Assembly: GCA_021200895.1 (NCBI GenBank)
Contig: JAJQFX010000116.1
Span: forward strand, 1 to 8,983
Origin: Clostridiales bacterium
GTDB lineage: Bacteria > Bacillota > Clostridia > Oscillospirales > Oscillospiraceae
DNA length: 8,983 bases
Direction of reading: 5' to 3'
The notes under the pieces were generated by a model. That model had not been told where the DNA came from. It did not search any database and saw only the letters and a list, made by a program, of their open reading frames with translations. Of this stretch, positions 1-5,786 are shown in pieces. Made by a program: the position numbers and the translations under genes. How positions within the stretch are numbered: position 1 is the stretch's first letter; every line of letters begins with the position of its first letter.

Positions 1-1095
1 GTACCCACCATGACCCTGGGTACCATGGACCCCGCCGCCCAGGAGGAGGCAGCCAAGCCGGTCGTCATTGACGACTCCATGCTCACCGAAGCAGAGCGGA
101 AAATCGTGGACGATTTCTCCAAGAAAATCGACATCACCGACTCCCAGCAGGTGCTTCTGTATGGCACGGCGGCCCAGAAGAACATCGCCGACTTCTCTGA
201 CCACGCCCTGGAGAGCGTGAAGAACAAGGATTTGGGCGAAGTGGGCGAGACCCTGTCCGGCCTGGTGGTGGAACTGAAGAACAACGCCCCCGGCCAGCAG
301 GAGCAGAAAAAGGGCTTCTTCCGCAAGGCAAAGGTGAAGGCGGATGAACTTCAGGCCCAGTACACCAGCGCGGAGAAGAATGTGGACAAAATCAGCGAGA
401 TTTTGGAGCAGCATCAGGTGGCGCTGATGAAGGACGTGGCCATGCTGGATCAGATGTTTGAGCTGAACCAGCAGTATTACAAAGAGCTGACCATGTATAT
501 CATCGCGGGCAAGAAGCGGCTGAACGAGGTCAAGACCGGCGAACTGGAGCAGCTGCGCCAGCGGGCCATCCAGACCGGCACCCAGGAGGACGCCCAGGCC
601 TATAACGACATGGCGAACCTGGTGAACCGGTTTGAGAAGAAAATCAGCGACCTGGAGCTGACACGGATGATTTCCATCCAGATGGGCCCCCAGACCCGCC
701 TGCTCCAGAACAACGACACCTTGATGATTGAAAAGATCCAGACCTCCCTGGTGAACACCATCCCCCTGTGGAAGAGCCAGATGGTGCTGTCCCTGGGGCT
801 GGAGCGCTCCCGTCAGGCCACGGCAGCCCAGAGCGCCGTCACCAACATGACCAACGAGCTGCTGAAGAAGAACGCCGAGATGCTGAAAATGGGCACCATC
901 GCCACGGCGAAGGAAGCGGAGCGGGGCGTTGTGGACATTGAGACCCTCCGCAAGACCAATGAGGATTTGATTTCCACCCTGGACGAGGTGATGACCATTC
1001 AGACGGAAGGCCGCAAGAAACGCCAGGAAGCGGAAGTGGAGCTGGGCAAAATCGAAGGCGAGTTGAAGGCCAAGCTGCTGGAACTGCGTCCCTGA
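1..1095 (+). CDS. telA: TelA-family toxic anion resistance protein (5' end possibly outside window)
   Basis: This is a soluble, highly charged, mostly helical protein of the TelA family, named for tellurite/toxic anion resistance; its biochemical role is not settled. The core is recognisable: the block around LYGTAAQKNIADFSDHAL, then DLGEVGETLSGLVVELK, a KGFF segment, and NVDKISEILEQHQVALMKDVAMLDQMFELN followed in part by YYKELTMYIIAGKKRL. Long helices rich in Glu, Lys and Gln cover the C-terminal half and suggest coiled coil. The frame is open to base 1; the first ATG is at 10 and a second at 25. Neither has a clear ribosome binding site in view, and family members usually start a little earlier, so a few N-terminal residues are probably missing. 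The stop is at 1093-1095. The TPM gene follows 54 bases later on the same strand, and TelA and TPM genes are often neighbours in Bacillota. There is no signal peptide or membrane segment. Confidence 0.88.
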   Translation, partial: VPTMTLGTMDPAAQEEAAKPVVIDDSMLTEAERKIVDDFSKKIDITDSQQVLLYGTAAQKNIADFSDHALESVKNKDLGEVGETLSGLVVELKNNAPGQQEQKKGFFRKAKVKADELQAQYTSAEKNVDKISEILEQHQVALMKDVAMLDQMFELNQQYYKELTMYIIAGKKRLNEVKTGELEQLRQRAIQTGTQEDAQAYNDMANLVNRFEKKISDLELTRMISIQMGPQTRLLQNNDTLMIEKIQTSLVNTIPLWKSQMVLSLGLERSRQATAAQSAVTNMTNELLKKNAEMLKMGTIATAKEAERGVVDIETLRKTNEDLISTLDEVMTIQTEGRKKRQEAEVELGKIEGELKAKLLELRP

Positions 1096-1149
1096 CCGGC
1101 GAAGGAGCTTCGCTGATGTCCCACTCCGTTATCCCAGGAGGAAACGACT

Positions 1150-2142
1150 ATGAAGATTTTGAAAAAATTCCCGGTGGCGCTGATTATCACCGCGCTCATT
1201 GTAGGGGTGAGCCTCGGCTACTCCGTCGCCGCAGCGCCGGCCAGCATGATTTCCGTCACCGTGGGAGACTGGGTGGAGGACGATGCCAACATCCTCAGCG
1301 AGGACACGGAGGAGCAGATCCGCACCTGGAACAGCAAGTGGGATGTAGACTATTACGCCTACGTCGCCGTGGCCACCGTCAGCAGCATGAAGGGCTGGGA
1401 CAGCGAGGAGTACTGCCTGACCCTGGCGGACAACTGGAATTTGGGCAGCAACGATATGATTCTCGTGCTGGACATCGGTGGGGAGAGCGCCTACCTCTAT
1501 GAGGGCGGCAATTACTCCAACTTTGACTATGAATCCTATCTGGACACTTACCTTGCCGCGGACTTCTACGCCGGGGACTATGACAGCGGCGTGCTGGCCC
1601 TGATGGAGGCCATGGAGGACTACTTCGCCTCCGTCAATGGCGTCGCGTCCTCTGACACAGAGGGCTATTATGACGATGGCTACTACTATGACGACGGTTA
1701 TTACTACGACGATTACTACTATGAATCTTCGGGAAATGGAGGGTTTGTTATGGGACTGATTATCCTGATTGTCGTACTCATTGTGATTGCAAATGCCATT
1801 GACCGGGCGCGGTACAACCGCTGGTACGGGATGTACGGCCATATGGCGGTGCCTCCTGTCATGTTCCGCCCCATCTTCTTCTGGAACCGTCCCCGGGGGC
1901 CGAGAGGCCCCGGCGGGTTTGGCGGCCCTGGTGGACGCGGCCCGGGTGGCCCCGGCGGTGGGCGCGGCCCTGGCGGCCCTGGCGGCGGCCCTCGTCCCCG
2001 TAGCGGCGGCGGCTTCGGCGGCAGCAGCGGCGGTCACGGCGGCAGCTTCGGCGGCGGTGGCGGCGGCTTTGGAGGCGGTGGCCACGGCGGTGGCGGCGGC
2101 TTCGGCGGCGGCGGTGGCGGCTTTGGCGGCGGGCATCACTGA
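1150..2142 (+). CDS. TPM-domain protein with glycine-rich C-terminal tail
   Basis: A 330-residue exported or membrane protein. Residues 7-28 form a hydrophobic signal or anchor segment. Residues 40-160 look like a TPM (TLP18.3/Psb32/MOLO-1) domain: they begin VGDWVEDDANILSEDTEEQI, and the core contains DVDYYAYVAV, a variant of the usual LxDNWNLG, and NDMILVLDIG. TPM domains are linked to membrane protein quality control or phosphatase activity; no activity can be assigned here. Residues 172-192 are an acidic Tyr/Asp-rich linker built on GYYYDD repeats. A membrane helix follows at about 199-216 (MGLIILIVVLIVIANAI), then a basic segment, then a GPGG/GGFGGGG-rich tail from about 249 to the terminal HH. 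The ATG at 1150 has a perfect AGGAGG at 1136-1141, 8 bases upstream. It is likely cotranscribed with telA and ends before a strong terminator at 2186-2219. The long open frames overlapping the Gly-rich part in other frames are GC-driven shadows. Confidence 0.88.
   Translation: MKILKKFPVALIITALIVGVSLGYSVAAAPASMISVTVGDWVEDDANILSEDTEEQIRTWNSKWDVDYYAYVAVATVSSMKGWDSEEYCLTLADNWNLGSNDMILVLDIGGESAYLYEGGNYSNFDYESYLDTYLAADFYAGDYDSGVLALMEAMEDYFASVNGVASSDTEGYYDDGYYYDDGYYYDDYYYESSGNGGFVMGLIILIVVLIVIANAIDRARYNRWYGMYGHMAVPPVMFRPIFFWNRPRGPRGPGGFGGPGGRGPGGPGGGRGPGGPGGGPRPRSGGGFGGSSGGHGGSFGGGGGGFGGGGHGGGGGFGGGGGGFGGGHH
1663..1725 (+). repeat. Degenerate in-frame repeats encoding GYYYDD
   Basis: Three imperfect units, each beginning GGCTA or GGTTA and encoding Gly-Tyr-Tyr-(Tyr)-Asp-Asp, followed by a shortened DDYYYES unit. 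They lie inside the TPM-domain gene and encode the acidic aromatic linker just outside the second membrane segment. Codon use varies (TAT/TAC, GAC/GAT), so the repeat is conserved better as protein than as DNA. Confidence 0.7.
1893..2139 (+). repeat. GC-rich glycine-codon tract (Gly-rich tail of TPM protein)
   Basis: A low-complexity run of GGC/GGT codons. It first encodes GPGG-type units (about 1893-2000), then GGGFGG/GGHGG-type units (about 2005-2139). Similar Gly-rich tails terminate many TPM-domain (YgcG-like) proteins. The tract creates long open frames on both strands (for example antisense 1129-2169) that have no ribosome binding site and alanine-rich products, so I do not call them genes. 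Confidence 0.75.
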
Positions 2143-2185
2143 TGCCTCAGTCCGGGCGGCAAGCCCCACAGTAAACCGTACTCTG

Positions 2186-2219
2186 ACAGGCGGATGGCAT
2201 CAGCCGTCCGCCTGTTTTT
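2186..2219 (+). terminator. Rho-independent terminator after the telA-TPM pair
   Basis: CAGGCGGATGG (2187-2197) pairs with CCGTCCGCCTG (2204-2214) across a 6-base loop. All pairs are Watson-Crick except one G-U, and TTTTT (2215-2219) follows. It starts 44 bases after the TPM stop codon and ends 22 bases before the GluQRS start. Transcription of the next gene would therefore need read-through or a promoter I cannot identify. Confidence 0.88.
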
Positions 2220-2240
2220 GCTGTGACAGCGGAGAGGAAG

Positions 2241-3203
2241 ATGCTGAACATGAGCGAAAGAATGGTGGTGGGCCGCTTTGCGCCGTCCCCGTCGGGGCGG
2301 ATGCACCTGGGCAACGCCTTTTCCGCGCTGCTGGCGTGGCTCAGCGTCCGCAGCGCCGGAGGCAGGATAATTCTCCGGCTGGAGGACCTGGACACGGCCC
2401 GGTGCAAGCGGGCCTACTGCGACCAAATCGAGGCGGATCTCCGCTGGCTGGGGCTGGACTGGGACGAGGGCGGCAGCGCAGGCGGCCCCCGGTATTATCA
2501 GAGCAGCCGCAGCGACCTTTACCGGGCCGCGCTGGAGGCGCTGGAGGGCCAGGGCCTGCTCTACCCCTGCTTCTGCACCAGGAGCGAGCTTCACGCCGCC
2601 TCCGCCCCCCACCTCAGCGACGGCACAGCCCTTTACCCCGGCACCTGCCGGAACCTGACCGCCGCGGAGGTGGCGGACCGGCGCAGGCTCCGCCGCCCGG
2701 CGGTGCGCATTCGCGTGCCGGAGCGGGAACTCTCCTTCCAAGACGGGGTCATGGGGGTGTACAGGGAGCGGCTGGCCGACCAGTGCGGCGACTTCATTCT
2801 CCGCCGCAGCGACGGCATCTATGCCTATCAGCTGGCCGTGGTGGTGGACGATGCCCTGATGGGGGTCAACCAGGTGGTGCGGGGGCGGGACTTGCTCTCC
2901 TCCACCCCCCGGCAGCTGTGGCTCCAGGAGCGGCTGGGGCTGCCTCACCCGGCCTATTACCACGTCCCCCTGCTGTACGGCGGGGACGGGCACCGCCTCT
3001 CCAAGCGGCAGCGGGACGTGGACTTGGGAGCCCTGCGGGCGGCGGGGGTGCACCCAGAGGCGCTGATTGGGCTTTTGGCCTGCTGGGCCGGGCTGCTGGA
3101 GAATCCCGAACCGGTGACGGCCAGGGAACTGGTGCCGCTGTTCTCCTGGGACAAGGTGGGGCGGGAGGATATTCTGGTGCCGGAGACGGTTCTCAATGAT
3201 TGA
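2241..3203 (+). CDS. gluQ: Glutamyl-Q tRNA(Asp) synthetase (GluQRS, YadB type)
   Basis: A short paralogue of the GluRS catalytic core. GluQRS activates glutamate and attaches it to queuosine at position 34 of tRNA-Asp. Visible (numbered from the 2241 ATG): GRFAPSPSGRMHLGNA at 11-26, which holds the HIGH-like signature HLGN (22-25); LRLEDLDTAR; a zinc-site pattern CFC (110-112) with YPGTC (132-136); and the KMSKS-like HRLSKRQ at 251-257. At about 320 residues it lacks the anticodon-binding domain of a full GluRS (about 480), which fits GluQRS. I chose ATG 2241 because GGAG at 2231-2234 sits 6 bases upstream; a GTG at 2223 and an ATG at 2250 are alternatives. No queuosine biosynthesis genes are in the window. 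A terminator stands directly before it and a bidirectional one follows. A discriminating or non-discriminating truncated GluRS is the less likely alternative. Confidence 0.9.
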   Translation: MLNMSERMVVGRFAPSPSGRMHLGNAFSALLAWLSVRSAGGRIILRLEDLDTARCKRAYCDQIEADLRWLGLDWDEGGSAGGPRYYQSSRSDLYRAALEALEGQGLLYPCFCTRSELHAASAPHLSDGTALYPGTCRNLTAAEVADRRRLRRPAVRIRVPERELSFQDGVMGVYRERLADQCGDFILRRSDGIYAYQLAVVVDDALMGVNQVVRGRDLLSSTPRQLWLQERLGLPHPAYYHVPLLYGGDGHRLSKRQRDVDLGALRAAGVHPEALIGLLACWAGLLENPEPVTARELVPLFSWDKVGREDILVPETVLND

Positions 3204-3221
3204 GCGGATGAGAACTGGAAC

Positions 3222-3261
3222 AAAAACGGCGCAGCGGAGAAGCTTCCGCTGCGCCGTTTTC
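3222..3261. terminator. Bidirectional rho-independent terminator between convergent genes
   Basis: A perfect 16-bp stem: AAAACGGCGCAGCGGA (3223-3238) pairs with TCCGCTGCGCCGTTTT (3245-3260) around a 6-base loop that includes a HindIII site. T runs end both strands (TTTTC on +, TTTTTG on -). It lies 19 bases after the gluQ stop and 6 bases before the stop of the convergent ABC exporter, so it can serve both. Confidence 0.93.
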
Positions 3262-3266
3262 TGCTG

Positions 3267-4997
3267 TCATTGGGCAACGGTGTAAAGGGCGTAGAACAGC
3301 CCCTTTTGCGCCATCAGCGCATCAAAGGTACCCGTCTCCACCACCGCGCCATCCTTCATCACGAGGATTTGGTCATAGCGCAGGAGCAGCGCCTTCTCCA
3401 GAGAGTGCGTAACTACGATGCGGGTGACATCCGGCAGGTTCAGCAGGTCGGAGGACACCTGATAGGCGGTTTCCGCATCCAGGGCGGCGGTGGCCTCGTC
3501 CACCAGCAGGACGGACGCCCTGCGCAACAGGCTGCGGGCGATGGCGATGCGCTGCCGCTCCCCGCCGGACAGCTCCGCGCCCCCTTCGCCGCAGAGGCAG
3601 CCCTCCCCCCGCGCCGCCGCCAAATCGGTCAGGTTGGCCATGCGGAGGGCGTCAGCTACCTCCTCGTCCGGGAAGTCCCGGAACATGGTGACATTGTCCC
3701 GCAGGGTGGCGTTGAAGACGAATATATCCTGCTGGATGGATGCCACCAGGTCGGACAGGGAGGCGTTGCTGATGTCCCGCCCCTCCACACCGTCATAGGT
3801 GATGCTGCCCTGATAGTCGGCAGCGCCACCCCGCAGCAGGTGGAGCAGGGTGGATTTCCCACAGCCAGAGCTGCCCACAATGGCGTAGCATTTGCCCGCC
3901 TCAAAGGTGACGGAGACATCATGCAGCACCTCCCGCCCCGGTTCATAACCGAAGGACAGGTGCTCTGTCCGGATACCCTGGGCCAGCCTGGCCGGGACGG
4001 CCCGCCCGCCCCGGCCGCTGTTCCGGCGGAGCAGGGATGCCATCTTCTCCAGCAGTCCCAGGGCGGCGCGCCTGGCGGTCAGCAGGCCGGGCAGCTCCGA
4101 AATGGGGGTGACGATAAAGTTCATCAGGTTGACGAAGGCGATAACGGTACCCACCGTGATGTTCCGGCCAGCCAGCACCATCCACACCCCGGCAAAAAAG
4201 ACGCCAAACTGGGCCAGCAGTCCAGCGGCAATGCTCACCGTACTGACAGACAGCCGCAGCCGCCGCTTTTGGCACTTTTCCTCCTCCAACGCAGCGTTTT
4301 TGTCCGACAGGAGGCGGAGAAATTCCCGCTCCGTCCGGAAACTCTTGACCACGGAAAAGCCGCTGAGGCAGTCCTTCAGCGTTGCGGTGAAGGCCGCGTT
4401 GTCCTCTGACACCTGCCGTTCCAGCGGTTCCAGCCGCCGACCGACGCCCATGGACGCCGCCATGGGGAGGACGGTCAGCACCGCCACCACCGCCGTCAGC
4501 AAGGGGGAGAGGTACAGCATCAGCAGGAACGCCCCGCAGAAGTCCAGCAGATTCCCAATGATTTGGAACTCCGCCTCCAGATAGTCCCGCTCGATGACGG
4601 CGGCGTCGTTGGACAGGGCGGACAGATAGGCGGAGGTGGGTTCCCGCTGAAAGGAGGCCAGGCTCTTTCCCATCAGCTTTTGCAGCACCAGGTTCTTATA
4701 CTGCTCCATGGCGGTGCGGAGGAACCGGGGCTGCGCCGCCCGATTGAGCAGCGAGACCAGCGTGAACAGCAGCAGATAAACCGCAATCATCAGTGCCAGA
4801 TTTTCCAGGCTTTTCGCCCCCGCTTCGCCAGAGATGGCATTTATCATCTCCATCAGAATCCAGGAGATGCCCAGCATCAGCGCCTGGGTCAGCGCAGTCG
4901 CCAGGACAGAGAGGGCAAACGCCCCGTGGTTGTGGGCGTAGAAGGCTGCCCGGAGGGTTTTGGCAGACAGCGCCGCCGGTTCATTTCGTGTTTTCAT
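3267..4997 (-). CDS. ABC exporter half-transporter (fused membrane and ATPase domains)
   Basis: A type IV/MsbA-like exporter half-transporter of about 576 residues that should work as a homodimer or with an unseen partner. The N-terminal part has about six hydrophobic segments (near residues 27-55, 68-88, 146-185 and 253-303). The ATPase domain starts near 343 with HLSFGYEPGREVLHDVSV. It holds Walker A GSSGCGKST (375-383), the Q-loop IQQDIFVFNATLRDNV, the signature LSGGERQR (476-483), Walker B VLLVDEATAALD and the H-loop VVTHS. All catalytic residues are present. The substrate cannot be read from sequence; placement after a TetR/AcrR repressor suggests an efflux substrate that is also the inducer. 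I prefer ATG 4997 (MKTRNEP), because AAAGGA lies 8 bases upstream of it; with ATG 5006 the same motif would touch the start codon. An operator-like inverted repeat lies 20 bases upstream. Confidence 0.9.
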   Translation of the reverse strand: MKTRNEPAALSAKTLRAAFYAHNHGAFALSVLATALTQALMLGISWILMEMINAISGEAGAKSLENLALMIAVYLLLFTLVSLLNRAAQPRFLRTAMEQYKNLVLQKLMGKSLASFQREPTSAYLSALSNDAAVIERDYLEAEFQIIGNLLDFCGAFLLMLYLSPLLTAVVAVLTVLPMAASMGVGRRLEPLERQVSEDNAAFTATLKDCLSGFSVVKSFRTEREFLRLLSDKNAALEEEKCQKRRLRLSVSTVSIAAGLLAQFGVFFAGVWMVLAGRNITVGTVIAFVNLMNFIVTPISELPGLLTARRAALGLLEKMASLLRRNSGRGGRAVPARLAQGIRTEHLSFGYEPGREVLHDVSVTFEAGKCYAIVGSSGCGKSTLLHLLRGGAADYQGSITYDGVEGRDISNASLSDLVASIQQDIFVFNATLRDNVTMFRDFPDEEVADALRMANLTDLAAARGEGCLCGEGGAELSGGERQRIAIARSLLRRASVLLVDEATAALDAETAYQVSSDLLNLPDVTRIVVTHSLEKALLLRYDQILVMKDGAVVETGTFDALMAQKGLFYALYTVAQ

Positions 4998-5016
4998 GGT
5001 GTTCATCCTTTCTTTT

Positions 5017-5040
5017 TACATACATTCAGAAGGTATGTAT
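5017..5040 (-). promoter_or_regulatory. Putative TetR/AcrR-family operator before the ABC exporter (site 1)
   Basis: ATACAT (5020-5025) and ATGTAT (5035-5040) form an inverted repeat centred on 5030. The inner C/G (5027/5033) also matches, and a further TAC lies outside at 5017-5019. It shares TACATTC-n4-GGTATGTAT with site 2 in front of the TetR gene. The TACATACATT half resembles known AcrR-type half-sites. It lies between the terminator-like hairpin and the exporter ribosome binding site. I see no convincing -35/-10 pair of its own here (best -10 TATGTA, -35 poor), so it may act as a roadblock or on a weak promoter. Confidence 0.72.
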
Positions 5041-5046
5041 TTTCCT

Positions 5047-5093
5047 AAAAAAGAGCGCCGCCTAGGCAGGCGGGCCGACGGCCTGCGGGCGCT
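5047..5093 (-). terminator. Terminator-like hairpin between the TetR gene and the ABC exporter
   Basis: Read on the - strand, AGCGCC (5093-5088) pairs with GGCGCT (5059-5054). The inner GCAGGC (5086-5081) pairs with GCCTGC (5071-5066). One C and then TTTTTT (5052-5047) follow. The stem is interrupted, but the GC content and T run fit intrinsic termination after the TetR gene. The 5' arm of the outer stem is also part of a competing 9-bp hairpin just upstream (GGGCGCTTC 5087-5095 with GAAGCGCCC 5102-5110, + strand reading). Confidence 0.6.
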
Positions 5094-5124
5094 TCCCGTG
5101 AGAAGCGCCCCGCAAAGGGCCTGT

Positions 5125-5775
5125 TTACTGCTCCCCATCCCCATAGATGCCGGTGCAGACCTGGTCGATAAACTCGTCCGTTATCAGCGGGATGCCGAAG
5201 TGGGCGTACATCTCCTGAATCAGCTTCAGCTTGCGCCGCTCGCCCTCCGGCGAGGCGGGATAGATCGTGGGGTTCAGCCACAGCTCCAGCAGCGGGAGCA
5301 GCTCCGCCAGCTCCTGGGCATAGTCGGTGTGGATGGAGCCGTCCCGCTGCCCCTCCTGAATCAGCGCCAGGAATCTGGGAGAGAGGATGTCCCGGTTGCC
5401 GCGAATGACATTGGCCAGGATGCGGGGGTTCTCTAGCAGAGGGATGAATTCCCTGGAGAGGTCGGCATTTTCCGGAACAGCCTGGTACTCCTGATTCCGC
5501 TGCAGGGCATATCGGATTTTCTCCAGCCCGTTCAGCCCCGTCTGCTGCTCCGCATCATGAAAGACGTCAGCCTCGCTGTACATATTGTCCTTCAGCGCCG
5601 CCAGAATTTCCTCTTTGGACTTGAAATGGTGGTAGATAGCGCCCTTGGTCAGACCGTCCAGCTGGTCTACGATGTCCTGAATCGTGGTATGCTCGTAGCC
5701 CTTTTCCAGAAAGAGCCGCCGGGCCGCCGTCAGGATTTTTTCCACCGTCTCCTCCGGGTATTTGTTTCTCGCCAT
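5125..5775 (-). CDS. TetR/AcrR-family transcriptional repressor
   Basis: A 216-residue protein of normal TetR-family length. The N-terminal DNA-binding domain (about residues 8-55) shows the family layout: ILTAARRLFLEKGYEHTTIQ, DIVDQLDGLTKGAIYHHF and then KSKEEIL, with the recognition helix near TKGAIYHHF. The remaining 160 residues are a helical ligand-binding and dimerisation domain whose ligand cannot be predicted. The ATG at 5775 has AGAGGTG 5 bases upstream. A near-consensus promoter and an operator-like inverted repeat lie directly upstream, and a second copy of the repeat precedes the ABC exporter that follows in the same direction. The simplest reading is an autoregulated repressor of the exporter, released by an exported compound; this is an inference from layout. 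Confidence 0.93.
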   Translation of the reverse strand: MARNKYPEETVEKILTAARRLFLEKGYEHTTIQDIVDQLDGLTKGAIYHHFKSKEEILAALKDNMYSEADVFHDAEQQTGLNGLEKIRYALQRNQEYQAVPENADLSREFIPLLENPRILANVIRGNRDILSPRFLALIQEGQRDGSIHTDYAQELAELLPLLELWLNPTIYPASPEGERRKLKLIQEMYAHFGIPLITDEFIDQVCTGIYGDGEQ

Positions 5776-5786
5776 AGGCTCACCTC

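Noticed and set aside
1129..2169. Long antisense open frame of 346 codons opposite the TPM gene
   Set aside because: It exists because GGC/GCC-rich DNA has few stops. The product is Ala/Val-rich low complexity, has no ribosome binding site, and opposes a well-supported gene.
2136..3053. 305-codon antisense frame opposite gluQ
   Set aside because: A shadow of the GluQRS gene; no start signal and no recognisable motif, while the sense strand carries HLGN, the zinc site and LSK motifs.
1787..3199. 470-codon + frame across the TPM tail and gluQ
   Set aside because: A GC shadow: Ala-, Gly- and Pro-rich without domains, bridging a terminator and overlapping two recognisable genes.
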